Shown piece after piece: positions 33,825-44,699 of a stretch of 64,000 nt of DNA. The notes under the pieces were generated by a model. It was given only the letters and a program-made list of their open reading frames with translations, did not search any database and was not told the origin of the DNA. Position numbers and translations under genes: made by a program. How positions within the stretch are numbered: the first letter of the stretch is position 1; each line of letters opens with the position of its first letter. The DNA comes from Ixodes scapularis (taxonomy: Eukaryota; Arthropoda; Arachnida; Ixodida; Ixodidae), in assembly GCF_016920785.2 (NCBI RefSeq), contig NW_024609884.1, forward strand, positions 87,350,069-87,414,068. The letters are read 5' to 3'.

Positions 33825-33995
33825 CTAAAGGGTTGAAGGGCAGAAGGGGTCTGAAAGTCTGGAGGAGCTCAAAGCTCAAGGGCTGAACGGGTTTTAAATG
33901 CTGAGGGCTTTATTGGGATGAAGGGGTTTGAAAGGCTGAGGGGTTTGATGGGCTGAAGAGGTTTGAAGGGCTGAGAGGGTTCCATCGCAGATCAG
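33825..33995. repeat. Minisatellite, GGGCTGAAGGGTTTGA-like units
   Basis: About ten imperfect units of 15-17 bases, such as GGGGTTTGAAAGGCTGAG and GGGTTTGATGGGCTGAAG. Confidence 0.85.
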
Positions 33996-34629
33996 GGCTG
34001 AAGGGTTATATTCAATAGGCCCTAGCCCGTACTTTAATCCGCCCCTATGTCTAATGCAAATGAGCGGAGTGGAATTTATTTTCCCTAGTAAAGTATTTGC
34101 TACACTGAATCGCTCGCGTAGGGCGGGCAGAATAGTGGTAAGGGGACAAACGTGGCAATCCATACTAAGGGTAAGTCTCGGGGGTAAGGTAAAGAAGGAT
34201 TAGAAAATGAAAGTACAAGCAAATACTTTATTTTGAGAATGCATTCTGCTTCGCTCATTTCCAATAGACAGCGCGTCTTTAGCACCAAATCCTCCCTCAA
34301 CGGCTTGGGAACCCCCCCCCCGGGCCGAGAGAACGCATGGCATCGCGCTGTCGACGCTGTCGCGCTTTCGCCCTTCGCAGGGGAAAAGGGCAGCCGCCGA
34401 TGCACCGCGATAACAGATTTTCCAAGACAGCAAAGGCGGCTTACTCCGCCGTTTCGACGGGTTTCCTCAACGATAGTACCGGCAGCCACCCCTTCCAGTT
34501 CAAAGGGGAAAACCCCGAGGCAGCGCGTCCAGCCGTTTAAACAACGGAAAAGCTGTCGGCGCCAAGACCATTAAATATTCACGGAGTTAGATGTATTTTC
34601 TAGTAAAGTATTTGATACAAGCATACCAG

Positions 34630-35760
34630 GAAGCTTTTGTGGGAGAAATTGAGGCTAAGAACATGTTGTGTATAGTTGCGTAGATGGACAAAACCTGGGT
34701 GTTGTGCGCGCTGGACTTAACGACGTTCTTCAGGGAAGAGAGCAATACCTGGGAACGGAAATTGAAACTGGGGTGAGAAAGCTGAGAGAAAGAACGCAGA
34801 GGTCGCACATAGTTATGTGCCGAGATCTATGGACAGATGATACGACTAGAGAGGAGCGCGGTGCAAGCAAGTCCAGTAAGGGGCTGAAATGGTAGCCATG
34901 GGTTATGGCATCAACAGGGAGGTGTTTCAGCAAGCTCTTGCCCATCTACTTGTTGGGGATGGTATCCATTACCTTGAGCATACCGGAACGAGGGTGGGTC
35001 CAAAGATTGAATGCAGGTTTGCGCCTTTTTTTAAGTCTACGGAAGAGCCCGAAGAACGAAGCCTAGGAGGCTAGGCTGGGAGCGTAGCTGAAAGAGAACT
35101 GGAAAACAAAAACGCAAAGGACAAACAAGCATAAGCATACAAATATGCAAGGTGATAATAGAAGTAGGATAAAATGGGAAGAAATAGAACAACATTTTCA
35201 CCAGGAAAGTACGAGTTTGTTTGGCTTTGTAGAAACCTATTTTCAAGGTGCGACGCAGCCTCCAATTGATTATGTGTGGGAGTATGTAATAGAAAAGGTG
35301 GACAAAGAAAGGGTGGTGGAATTGAAGCCCTTTTTAAAATAACGGACAGTTCGGGCATATTAAAATATTAGGGGATAAATGCACAGAACGTGTCATCCTG
35401 GGTTTTCTTTTCATGCGGACGGAGTGTAATGCTGAGGAATACAACATAGAAATTATGGACTCTATATCACGAGATATCAGAAAGCTGGTGGAAACCATGA
35501 TAGTATATTAGTGGACATGAACGCTCATCTGGAGGATTTTGATGGATACATGGACACGACACAAAACATGTTTTTGGATTTTTGAGACGCGCGTCACTTA
35601 GTGCTGTTTAGCAACAAAGCGAAATGCGAAGGACTCGCAAATTACATGAGGGTAAGGTAACCTACTGTCCACCAGAGACTTTGTATCACAGAAACAAAAA
35701 ATTTTCCGCTACTTCCTACATGCATGAAATACAGTATTTTATTTGTGATGGTTTAAAATT
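34630..35760 (+). pseudogene. LINE endonuclease-region remnant
   Basis: Frames around 35505-35660 read VDMNAHLEDFDGYMDTTQN and then LVLFSNKAKCEGLANYMR, which match the GD.NAH..DG..D and L.L.N...C.G..T motifs of apurinic-type LINE endonucleases, with three in-frame stops. Upstream, the frame from about 34746 to 35074 shows charged, RLRERTQRSHIV-type sequence of uncertain origin. A dead fragment. Confidence 0.55.
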
Positions 35761-35839
35761 GTTTAGAATACATTAAACCGTCGTTTCGGGGTGTGAAGAA
35801 CTTTTATTTTCATTATTTTCCCTCTATAATGAGTGGGAA

Positions 35840-36195
35840 ACTGGATGCATATAGGTCCCGTGACGTCAATTTTTCTGCTAGATTTAGTGGGAAAATTGAA
35901 TTGATGTATATCATAGATGAGAAATAAAACATCGCAAAGGTCAAGATATCTTCATCAAGATCATGGATGTCACGTGTCGTCAGGTCACGTGAAGTGAATT
36001 TTTCGGCTAAATTCAGGGGAAAACAACAATGGTATATAGGTCCACACGTCAAGTCATGTGACATCGAAATTTCCGCTAAATCTAGCGGGACAAATGAATT
36101 GGCGTATGGGTCACGTGACGTTATTTTTTTTCTAAATTTAGCGGGGAAATTGGCGTATATAAGTCACGTGACATCAGTTTCCCCGCCGACTTTGG
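35840..36195. repeat. Tandem repeat with GTCACGTGAC core, about 55-65-bp unit
   Basis: Five to six units pair a CACGTG-type palindrome (GGTCACGTGACGTTA, GTCACGTGACATCAG, CACGTGTCGTCAGGTCACGTG) with TTTCCGCTAAATTTAGCGGG-like sequence and a TTGGCGTATA block. Confidence 0.8.
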
Positions 36196-38560
36196 CGGAA
36201 AAAGACTCCGCGCTTGGGATCATCGGAGACTGCAGCGCGAGGGGTGGTGCAACAGAAGAGGTAGAATGGAGCATGGTGGCTGCCTTGATCACTTCCCGGG
36301 TCTCCTACGGCGCGCACTACAACAGCCTCAACGCGACACAGTGGAAAAAGCTGGAGGTCCTAAATCGTCATGCGATGAGGGCAATCACCGGCTTGCCCAT
36401 GTTCACTCAATATAACCCGACTCGAAGAGTGGGCGCAACTTAAAGGAGCTGTGCAACGATATTCAATTGGAATGTTTTTCTCTCTACACGAGCTTACTGG
36501 CACACCTGGGACTCAAGGACACTCACACGCAACGCCACTGGCCAAGAAACTCCTTTGTTGCGGTGCAATTTCAAGGACAAAAGCGATCAGTTTCATTCAA
36601 TCTCTCCTTTGCAAAAATTGATGACGTAACTCGGGGATCGCAGAACACCCAAGTGACGATATTTGAATGCGGTTCATAGATTGGAACCGAGCATTGCGTG
36701 GGCACTCGACTTGGGCTCGTGACAATTGCTAGTTCGAGAACCATTCGGGTTGTGACCCGTGTCCAATCGCTGCAACGACGACAACAGCCGATCCATAACA
36801 ATGTCTGGAACTCAGCGCGTGTCCTGCGCTTTGCCAACCCCAGCGCGCGGCTATGATCAACACTGGCGGCATATAATCGGCTGTAGATCACGTGGCCGCT
36901 TGTTCTGGCTGTGAGTTGAGGGGGTGAACGCTGCTCGTTTTTCTTGAATTTTTTTCCTGGGACTTCTATTGCGTGGGGTGAAAAACGAACGCGTGTTTCA
37001 TAGGTGATTAACGAAAGGGATCCGTTTTAAGCGGTATCTGCGCAAAGTACAAAAATTGTTGCATAGCTCCTTTAATACGTTCCACGACACAGTCAAGGTC
37101 CGTGCTGTGCAACACGAGGAAGGACTGAATCATTCAATACAAGGAAGACAAATATTATGACTATTAGGAAAGGACATTACTTCTTTGCCAGAACTGACGC
37201 GAGCTCTTCCCCTCTTGGGTAGATGCAGCCGACATCAGCGAAAGGAAACCTCTAACATCACTGAAAGGAGATGGCAAGAAGAACTCTTGAGCAGCGCATG
37301 CTCACAAGAAAATGGTTAAATACTGGAAAGACTCTAGTGATTTCCTGGGGGCACACACCTACTACGCAAAAGAAGAGGCTCCTGCTCCTCTTGAAGCGGC
37401 TGCAGTCTGCATTCCGGCACTTGGCATTGCCGCGAGGGAGTCCCTCCCAGGAAGCAAAACTATTAAAGGGGGAGAGTTGGAGGACATTCGCCTGGCCCTA
37501 GCTTACCTCCTACAACAGCGACACGGAATCAGATCTAAACAGATCAAAATCTTTACTGACAACAAAGATGCAGTACAGGAATGCAAGAATTAAGAAGATG
37601 GCTGCTGAGCTCCGCAAGCAAGGCACCAAAGTCAAGATTTGGTGGATACCGGGCCACGCTGAAATCCTCAGAAATGAAGACGCCCATCAGCTGGCTTACG
37701 AGTCCCTCTCATTATTCCTCGAGTAGGCTGGTTCGAATCCACTACAATACGACCACGGATGCGCTGCTTCACCTCCTCGGAGCACCATATCCCAGGATCG
37801 TAAAGAATACGATCCCAAAGAGGAGCGTCCAAAAATTAAGAACCTTTACAAAAACACGCTGGGAAAAAGACTACCCCTCAAGCCCTACTCCGTGCCTCAG
37901 GGACTCGGGCGTAAGGACAAGACCATCCTCACTCGCATCATAGCTGGAGCCGCTCGCCCTCCGGCCAGAATGGCCAAGTGGAACGGAGGTGAAAGATTCA
38001 GCACATGCATCTAATGTTCACCCAAAAACCCGCGGACATCACCACCTTTTGTAGAACTGCCCTTACTGCAAGGAGGCCAGGGACAATTTTTGACGCACCC
38101 AAGCCAATCTTTGTACGACTGGCTCCACCAACCAGAACCACCAGGCAGGGAAGAGGCCTTGCGGAGTCTCCTGGGGTTTCATCTATGAGACGAAGCTAGA
38201 CGTCTTCATCTAGCCAACACCGCCTAGAAGACCCATAGTGCTGACATTTATGCGTCACCAGCGTTGGCCAACGCTGGACACAGAATCTGGAAACGAGGGC
38301 TTCGTCAGCGCTCGGCTTTGAGTCAAGTTTGAGCGGAACGGCGACGCAGTCGCCGAGTCCAATCTGTTCCCAGCGCCGGCCTTCGCTGGTGACGACACCT
38401 CTATCAGCACTACGGTTTAGTCATCTAGGAGGTGTTGATCTAACCCTTTTCCTAGTGTCGTGCCAAGTGCGTCCAGGTCAATCAAACCACCGGCGCCATC
38501 CTCTAACTCCCTCCACTGTTTGTGGCAAATAAACGCTTTCTGGATCTGAATCTTGCGAAA
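36196..38560 (+). mobile_element. LINE 3' portion (RT thumb and RNase H), broken
   Basis: RT thumb sequence ITSRVSYGAHYNSLNATQW and AMRAITGLPMFT (36280-36420) is typical of abundant tick LINEs. After a MITE (36443-37071) come RNase H pieces: KTIKGGELEDIRLALAYLL and IKIFTDNKDAVQECKN (37450-37590), then KIWWIPGHAEILRNEDAHQLAYE (37630-37700). The C-terminal part continues with DWLHQPEPPGREEALRSLLG at about 38115-38175, and AATAAA lies at 38527-38532. Several stops and frameshifts. The tick attribution of the organism rests partly on this family. Confidence 0.75.
36443..37071. mobile_element. MITE, AGGAGCTRTGCAAC ends, TTA/TAA duplication, inserted in LINE
   Basis: AGGAGCTGTGCAACGAT at the left is mirrored by TTGTTGCATAGCTCCT at the right, with TTAA-type flanks on both sides (36440-36443, 37072-37075). 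The exact boundary is ambiguous by one base. It separates the RT thumb and RNase H of the LINE. Confidence 0.75.
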
Positions 38561-38809
38561 AATCTTAAGTGGTGTATAGGCGGCGTGCGCGAAGCAGGAT
38601 CCACTTCTCTAGCTATCATCGTCATCGTTTGTGACGTCGCGGATAGGACAGACCGCGCAGATCTTGGACCCCTCGGCTCGTCAGCTCGCTTAGCGCTGTT
38701 TGGGTAACCGCGGCAATACCTGTTTCACGCGTTGTGTTTATTTGGTGAAGTGATGTTTGTAGTAGGACATTTTACCAAAGCTTGAAAACGTGGCACGCGT
38801 AGTAGTGGT

Positions 38810-39010
38810 GCGAAACTATCGATACTTTCGATAGTGGAAGCCAAGTCTAACTATTGATATTGAAAGAAACTATCAATAGTGCTATCAACAGTCGACTATC
38901 ATAAAACTATCTATAGTATTATCCATAATCGACTCGTAAAATTATCGATAGTACTATCGATAGTATATCGATTGTCGACTATCGCGATACTATCGATAGT
39001 ATACACCAAC
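38810..39010. repeat. Cluster of ACTATCGATAGT palindromes
   Basis: At least ten perfect or near copies of the palindrome ACTATCGATAGT (or ACTATCAATAGT, ACTATCTATAGT) lie within 200 bases, including TATCGATA cores. It ends directly before ACACCAACTCAACTCTGTCAC, a sequence similar to 63283-63305. It may be a subterminal transposon array or a protein-binding cluster. Confidence 0.8.
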
Positions 39011-39142
39011 TCAACTCTGTCACGTCACACCGCGGTGATGGCGCGTCGGGAGCATTTCCGGTCTCAGGCTGTGGGCGGAAGTCACCATGCGGGACGTGCA
39101 TTCCAGTGTTGTTTAGAAGAAACCAGACTAAAACATGTCTTC

Positions 39143-39322
39143 ATGTCAAAATGCCGCAACTGGGGCTGTACTAAAAGAGCCGGGAAAGGTGTGAAGATCA
39201 GTTTTCATATGTGTTGTGCCTGCTCGTTTCGTCCGAGAACGTGGATACGTGCCATGAAAAGGGAAAACCTGACACCGTCAGACAGCGATTGCTTGTGCGG
39301 GAAGCACTTTGGGTTGAATTGA
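39143..39322 (+). pseudogene. THAP zinc-finger remnant 1
   Basis: The frame MSKCRNWGCTKRAGKGVKIS runs into SFH, WIRAMKRENLTPSDSDC and CGKHF. It matches the THAP C2CH finger: C-x4-C at the start, a central Trp, and C-x2-H-F at the end. The FP motif after SFH is lost and replaced by a cysteine-rich stretch, probably through compensating frameshifts. It stops at 39320-39322. THAP domains occur in P-element-type transposases and in host regulators; which one applies is undecided. Confidence 0.65.
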
Positions 39323-40298
39323 CGGATACTCGTGGTCGTCAGATTTATTTGCTTTGTTCCCAAATGAACTCGGGAAAACCGTCAAGTTGTCCGGACCACC
39401 CGCAGACCACCTTCAGTGCGTCTTGACGTTCAAACAGCCGTATGCTCGTTCAAACTGTCGTCTCCTTGTTGAAACTCGTTCAAAGTGTCGTCTCCTCAAT
39501 CAAACCACAGCGGCCAGTAGACCAAACGTTACGATAGGAAGTAAGTGCAGGCCTCAAAAGACTTTGAAGTTTAAAGGTTGTTTGGGGTAAGTAGGCTCAG
39601 TGTAAACAGTAGATACAATAAGATGTTGATCATTGTTTTCAGTGGCCGTCACCGACTTGTTACCGTGTACCTGATTTACTTGGTCTGACTGTGCTTGTGA
39701 TTTTCAGTATCGATGTCGAGTATCGCAGCTACCCTCCATGCTTTTGCAGCCCGAGCAACGTCGCGGCTGAAAACACTGAGCAGAATCTCATCATGTGAAT
39801 CTGGCTCTATAGCGTCCATTCTGAGGCGTTCACACGGTATGAATCGCCGGACGTCACATTATTTACACGACATTTTCCGGTGTAACGAGCTTCGTTAATT
39901 TCGCTCAGGCCATTAAAGTGGTAAGACATTTCTGAAGGAGTAGAATCAACAATTCCAATGTGAAAAATAGCACGGGACACACACCGACACCGACAACATC
40001 ACATCTGCATGTGGTTTGTTGATATGGGACGCGGCAATTCTTGCCCACACTTCATCGCGCATGCGCGCCGCTGGTGGCGTGTCACTGGGGGCGCTCCAGT
40101 TTGTTTGTAAGCATGAGTTGCGACAAGAGAGAAAATGGGAAAATGCTACCGCCGCTTTCCTTCTTGCTGAGTACTTAGGAGCGAGCGGAAGACCCGGATG
40201 GACGCCTTGGGCGCGAGTGTTGCTCCAAATTCGGTCGTTTTCTTCGCGAATTCTTCTATTTCTTTTGCTTCCAGATTTATTTAGAGCTAGCGAATTCA

Positions 40299-40610
40299 AT
40301 GACGACAATCCCCTGGTCATCAGGACACCATTGTGCGGTAGGCTGCACGAATAACAACCGAAATCGCAGAGTATTATGGGAGGACACCTGTATCCTGCAC
40401 GGGATCGGACAAGGCAACTGGGGCTGCATTGCCTTCAAACTCCGTCGCTTTCCAAATGATCAAAACCTTCGGCGGCAGTGAGTTGCGTCCGTAAGCAGAA
40501 AAGACGTTTCCCAACCGCCATTCTCTCGAGTATGCTCTGAACATTTCGGGAATAGAGCGCGCACCCAGCTTACCACCCTACCGTCGATGAACATAGGCTA
40601 CGCTCGCAAG
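40299..40610 (+). pseudogene. THAP zinc-finger exon with one nonsense codon
   Basis: The frame reads HHCAVGCTNNNRNRR, GCIAFKLRRFPNDQNLRRQ, then TGA (40479-40481) where the family has the invariant Trp (TGG), then VASVSRKDV and RVCSEHFGNRAR. The same frame stays open to a donor, CGCAAG|GTGGGT (40610/40611), phase 0. The C-x3-C, FP, and C-x2-H-F elements are all present, so this was a full THAP exon disabled by one substitution in the sequence shown. Only 1 kb from the other THAP remnant; a P-like transposon is the likely source, a host THAP gene the alternative. Confidence 0.75.
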
Positions 40611-40611
40611 G

Positions 40612-41197
40612 TGGGTGCAAGTTTTCTCGTGAGAATTGCTGTTTCAGCTTGTAACTTTTCGCAACTTAATTTATATTAATGTGGTGACATTCACTCGATT
40701 TTGTCATCTACAACGCTTAGTTGAAGGCTCATTTGCGCGCCGCCGGGTGTGGATTGAAGTTCTCGAAAAGTTAGTTCAATCTGTTTTGTTTAATCGCGAT
40801 CTTCTGCACGATAGCAGAGAGCCCTGAAGGACCCAGTAACCACGCGAGTGGGTTTTTTATTTCGCAAATTAGTGCATAGCGTAGCCGGAAAGAAAACTTC
40901 AATTTCAATTTCTGGAACCTGCTCATGCATCGATTTTGAATCGTTGAGTCATTGATCGACTCGCTCCGGCATTAGGCCAACCTCGGCTTCGGTGTTTCAG
41001 TTCTAGACGAAGGACCCGCTCGTCGACACAGGATTCCCAATTAAAACCTTTATAAACATCTGCAAGCCGGAGTGAGCTGCCTTTGATCGTTCCCTGCACT
41101 GCTCTTATTTCGCGCTTTCTTGTTTACATCATATTTCACAGTTGTAAACAACACGAAACACAAAAAATTATATATATATATATATATATATTATATA

Positions 41198-41228
<31 letters not shown>

Positions 41229-41384
41229 TACTTGTGTGCTGCATCTATAACGAGTAGAAACATGACGGGAAATTCAATCGCGGTAAACTGATACAATATT
41301 TTGAGTACTCACTTCCGATTTCTACCGGTGGCCCTCAAATTACAAATTACTTTCGAATGTTAGTGGTAAGTTTGCTTGTAAACA
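40612..41384. other. No gene; contains (TA)n(TG)n microsatellite
   Basis: A microsatellite of TA repeats passing into TG repeats lies at about 41168-41230. The remainder has no recognisable feature. Confidence 0.6.
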
Positions 41385-42650
41385 AACGTTCCTGCACAAA
41401 AAAAGATGTATTGGAAGATCAACTGATGTTTGCAAAGGGAAGGAAGCACGTGGCGTAGGCAAGGGGGCGGGAGAGAGGGTAGTAGTTTGAGCGGTCAGAA
41501 ACTCCCTAAAATTTTCAAAAGCCCCCCACTGTAACAACCCTCCTATGAGGCGCAGAGAACGGACATACACATCGCAAATGAAACCGAGTAACTGCGGGAT
41601 TAGCGCCGAAGACTGGCGTTTCTTTGTGTCCCGAAGCTCAAGGATACTTGACCCATTTGAAGAGAGGGCTGGTCCCCGCTTCTTCTTTTCAACGTTGGAA
41701 CTCTTGCCCACTACAGGATGTGTACACACTGCATCCTCACTCAAGGGAGGTAACAAAATGCAGCACCCACTCTGAAGCTCATCTGGTGCTGTCTTTCGAG
41801 ACGTCATCTGGTCATTTCTTTGTGTGAAGTACTGGTGGCTATGAGATCGATAAAAATAAGTGCATTTTAAGTTGATTGTGTTAAATAGTTCGTCAGCGAG
41901 AATAAAACAGTTACTCTGTGGCGACTTATATTATTTACCGCCATTTCTGAAAAAAAAAATACTGATGCACCACCGATTTTGCCGCCCTTTCCGAAAAAAA
42001 GTAATGCACCTCCGATTTCCCCTGGAGCAATTGATACCAGTTTAAAATAAAAACGCTCTATAGGGGATGAATGGGCATTCTAAAAGATTGCGTTAAAAAG
42101 TGCTTCTACTTTGCTTCGAGAGTACACTGTATTTATAGTACTTTACTTCAAGTACATTGCACCCGGTGTACTCACTACTTTACTTGAAGTACATAACTTC
42201 TCATCTAATTACTTTGCACTTCCAAGTAGTTTTTAGACGTACTTTACGCACCACTGCAAACAGGCAAACACTGTCTGCAAAATCAAGCTCAGGAGTTCTG
42301 AACCTCAAAAGAAAAATTATACATCCGCAGTACATCATTGACGAAAAAAAAAAGAAGTACAAAACAATTAGGCATGCAGAAGCAGAACCGCCAGCTATTC
42401 AAGCATTTCTGTGAAAACACAAGCAGCTTTTTATTCAGCTAGCAAAATTTCGCTAACGGATTAAAACCTATGTACTTCCTTGTTAGCATAAAAATATAAA
42501 AGTAACTTCAAAAGTAATTCACTACTTTTTACGGTAATTAGTAATTTACTGAATAACTTTCCATTTGAGTAATCTCCGCTCAAATTACTTTTAAGGCTAA
42601 TACTCAGTAACTTAACGTAATTACTTTTTAGTAACTTGTACCAGTTTGTG
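41385..42650. repeat. Dispersed repeat, copy 2 (partner at 1-1150)
   Basis: Same order and orientation as 1-1150. The longest open frame lies at 41340-41807 on the minus strand and encodes LELRDTKKRQSSALIPQL, shared with the first copy (117-353). No domain is recognised. Ends in the AAGTAACTT-rich region near 42640. Confidence 0.75.
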
Positions 42651-42999
42651 CATTAGTAAGGCATCATTAATACATATCTTCAATTCTCTCTTCATATTTT
42701 ATTTTCAATTTACAACTAAAAGTTTTCGGAACAGTGGGACAAACAAGCTTTATTATTTTCCTCTGCTATGACAAACAATATTTTCCATAACTACTGCAGA
42801 CAAACCTTTTGCAACAGTCTCTTCACTACGCAAGCACGGAGAAATTAAAAATTATACCAAGTACAACAATCCTCAAAACCTCAAAAAGAGTCATACAGTA
42901 AACTATAGTTAAGCTTCCACTTTTCAATCTCTTGTCAGTATAACAATTTCTTTTAGTCAGTCCCTGCCTGGGGACGTTGTGCACGCGCTGACTCGAAAA

Positions 43000-43200
43000 T
43001 AAATTTTCTAAAGAATTTCAGTGTTGAAATGGTAAAAACACAGGCGAGCTGATGATGGACTTTCATAGCAATCGGAGACATGGAACGATAAAAAAACGGA
43101 CAAAAAATAAAATTTGTCCGTTTTTTTATCGCTGCGTGTCTCCGGTCACTATGGAAGAATTTCAGAGTATCCGTCAGCATTTCGCTAAGAAATGCAGTTG
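43000..43200. repeat. Foldback repeat with perfect 19-bp central stem
   Basis: CGATAAAAAAACGGACAAA (43086-43104), an 8-base loop, then its exact complement (43113-43131). The pairing continues imperfectly outward (CATAGCAATCGGAGACATG with GCGTGTCTCCGGTCACTATG). Confidence 0.85.
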
Positions 43201-43224
43201 AAGATGTTCAGCTTTCTGTACATG

Positions 43225-43645
43225 GCTTGCATTGACGTCACGTCTGCCGCCATTGCTCCGTACCATGCACCTGTGCCCGTAAATTCTGCAGCGTACATTT
43301 GGCACCATCTAATCTGTTCTTAATCTTGCCAAGAAGAGCAAATTCTATTTTTGCGAAATGTATGCTGCACAAAGTACGGGCAGAGGAGCATGGTACGGAG
43401 CAATGGCGGCTGATACCGTGCCATATGACGTCACATGCAAGGCATGTATAGTCTTTTCAGGTCATCGTCCCGTTAGTTTGATGGACAAATATATCTTGCA
43501 CTGACTTCACGTGAGCGGCCATTGCGGTGGCCATGCTGCTGAGTGCGTACCTTCTGCGGGAAACATTGTGTATCGGTGAATTTGTTCTTCTCGGCATGAA
43601 CAGTGCCCACAAACTTAGTGTGATGACGTCACGTGCAAACACGCA
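43225..43645. repeat. Second foldback repeat, TGACGTCACGTCTGCCGCCATTG arms
   Basis: The arm GCCGCCATTGCTCCGTACCATG (about 43248-43269) pairs with CATGGTACGGAGCAATGGCGGC (about 43389-43410) and with ATGACGTCACATGCAAG beyond it. A related third arm follows at about 43498-43635 (GCGGCCATTGCGG, ATGACGTCACGTGCA). Confidence 0.8.
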
Positions 43646-44427
43646 TAAGGTTGGCAACAAGGTATCCACGGCCAGGGTTCTCACGTTGGGGTATAACTAG
43701 GCCATTTGGGCTACTTCTTTTGTAGCTGGAGGGAAAATCTCATGGTTGGTTCTTTTAGGGCAACTGAAAACCAGAGATTCAACCAATTTCAAGCCATTTG
43801 GTTTCTAAGCCTTAAACGTTGTATTTTTCAGCTAGGTAGGAAACAAAGATCAATTTAGGAGAGTAAGAAAGGAAACTATCCGAATCATAAGCGTGAAAAC
43901 ACCTCAACCCCCCCCCCCCCCCCAAAAAAAAAAAAAAAAAAAAAAAAAGATCCTGGCTACATTTCAAAAATATCTTGAAGCATAGATTTCACATTATCGA
44001 ATTTGTTTTTCTCGGTGCTGGTCGCGGGGACACAATCGTTTTTACCTGAAGTACTACCGTCGAAGGTTTTGGGCGAGTTGTAATATCCCAGTGACGTACC
44101 TGTGTTCCCTCCGCCACATGGTTCTCAAAATTAGTAATGTTTACTCTCTTTTTTTAATACATGTTATTAGATTGTTTCAAATACATTGTATAAAGCTTTT
44201 TTTAGCCTATTTGGGTTATTTTATAGCCCGACATTTGGCGACTTCGGGGCTCTGTCTCACAAACATTTGGCGGATTAACATGCGAGCACCTGGCAACCTT
44301 GCCGACGGATGGTACAGAAACGTTCCGCCCAAATGTCCTTCCAACGATCCCAACACCTTGCCCGACTCGCCAGTAACCTCCGGGCCCACGCGTGCGCCGC
44401 TGACCGAAATCTCTTCGTTGTGCGCAG

Positions 44428-44616
44428 CCCCCGACGTGCGATCCCGTGGAATCGGACGCCTGCATGGCCATCTCCGAGTCCTTCCTGACCGGCGCCACGT
44501 TCCTGAAACGCGACTGCGCCTGCCCCGTCGGGCGCTACTGCCCGAGCGACCTGCGGATGGCCGCGGACCGCGTCGAGCTGCCCAAGGGCGTCTACTACCT
44601 GATGAACTGCGCCTGA
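44428..44616 (+). CDS. Secreted cysteine-rich protein, exon 4 (module 3, C-terminus)
   Basis: Sixty-two codons and a TGA from the acceptor CTTCGTTGTGCGCAG, phase 0. It starts PPTCDPVESDACMAI, continues FLKRDCACPVGRYC and ends KGVYYLMNCA. Cysteines at exon positions 4, 12, 30, 32, 38 and 61 repeat the C..C..CxC..C module. The whole 219-residue product therefore has three modules, each on its own phase-0 exon, which suggests origin by exon duplication. The family call (SLPTX11-like or Argos-like secreted protein) is by pattern memory only and uncertain; secretion and disulfide richness are seen directly. Confidence 0.88.
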   Translation, partial: PPTCDPVESDACMAISESFLTGATFLKRDCACPVGRYCPSDLRMAADRVELPKGVYYLMNCA

Positions 44617-44674
44617 AGACCCGTTGCCAGTCGTGCCGGGCACGCCTCGTGTACGGGTCCCTCTGGCGGCCACC

Positions 44675-44680
44675 AATAAA
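44675..44680 (+). terminator. Poly(A) signal AATAAA of the secreted-protein gene
   Basis: AATAAA begins 59 bases after the last base of the stop codon, with GT-rich sequence shortly after. It predicts a short 3' UTR of about 80 bases. Confidence 0.7.
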
Positions 44681-44699
44681 GACGGCAGCATGCGCCGCC

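Larger units (their letters stand above)
25727..44427 (+). other. Intron 3 of the secreted-protein gene
   Basis: About 18.7 kb, GTAAGC to ...TTGTGCGCAG. All sequence between is repeats and transposon remnants described below. No additional coding exon that would fit in phase 0 with a cysteine-rich product was seen. Confidence 0.7.

Noticed and set aside
37731..37755. tRNA B box GGTTCGAATCC
   Set aside because: It lies in LINE RNase H sequence and no A box or cloverleaf accompanies it.
41340..41807. 155-codon minus-strand frame as a gene
   Set aside because: It lies in a dispersed repeat with a broken counterpart at 117-353; no domain is recognised.
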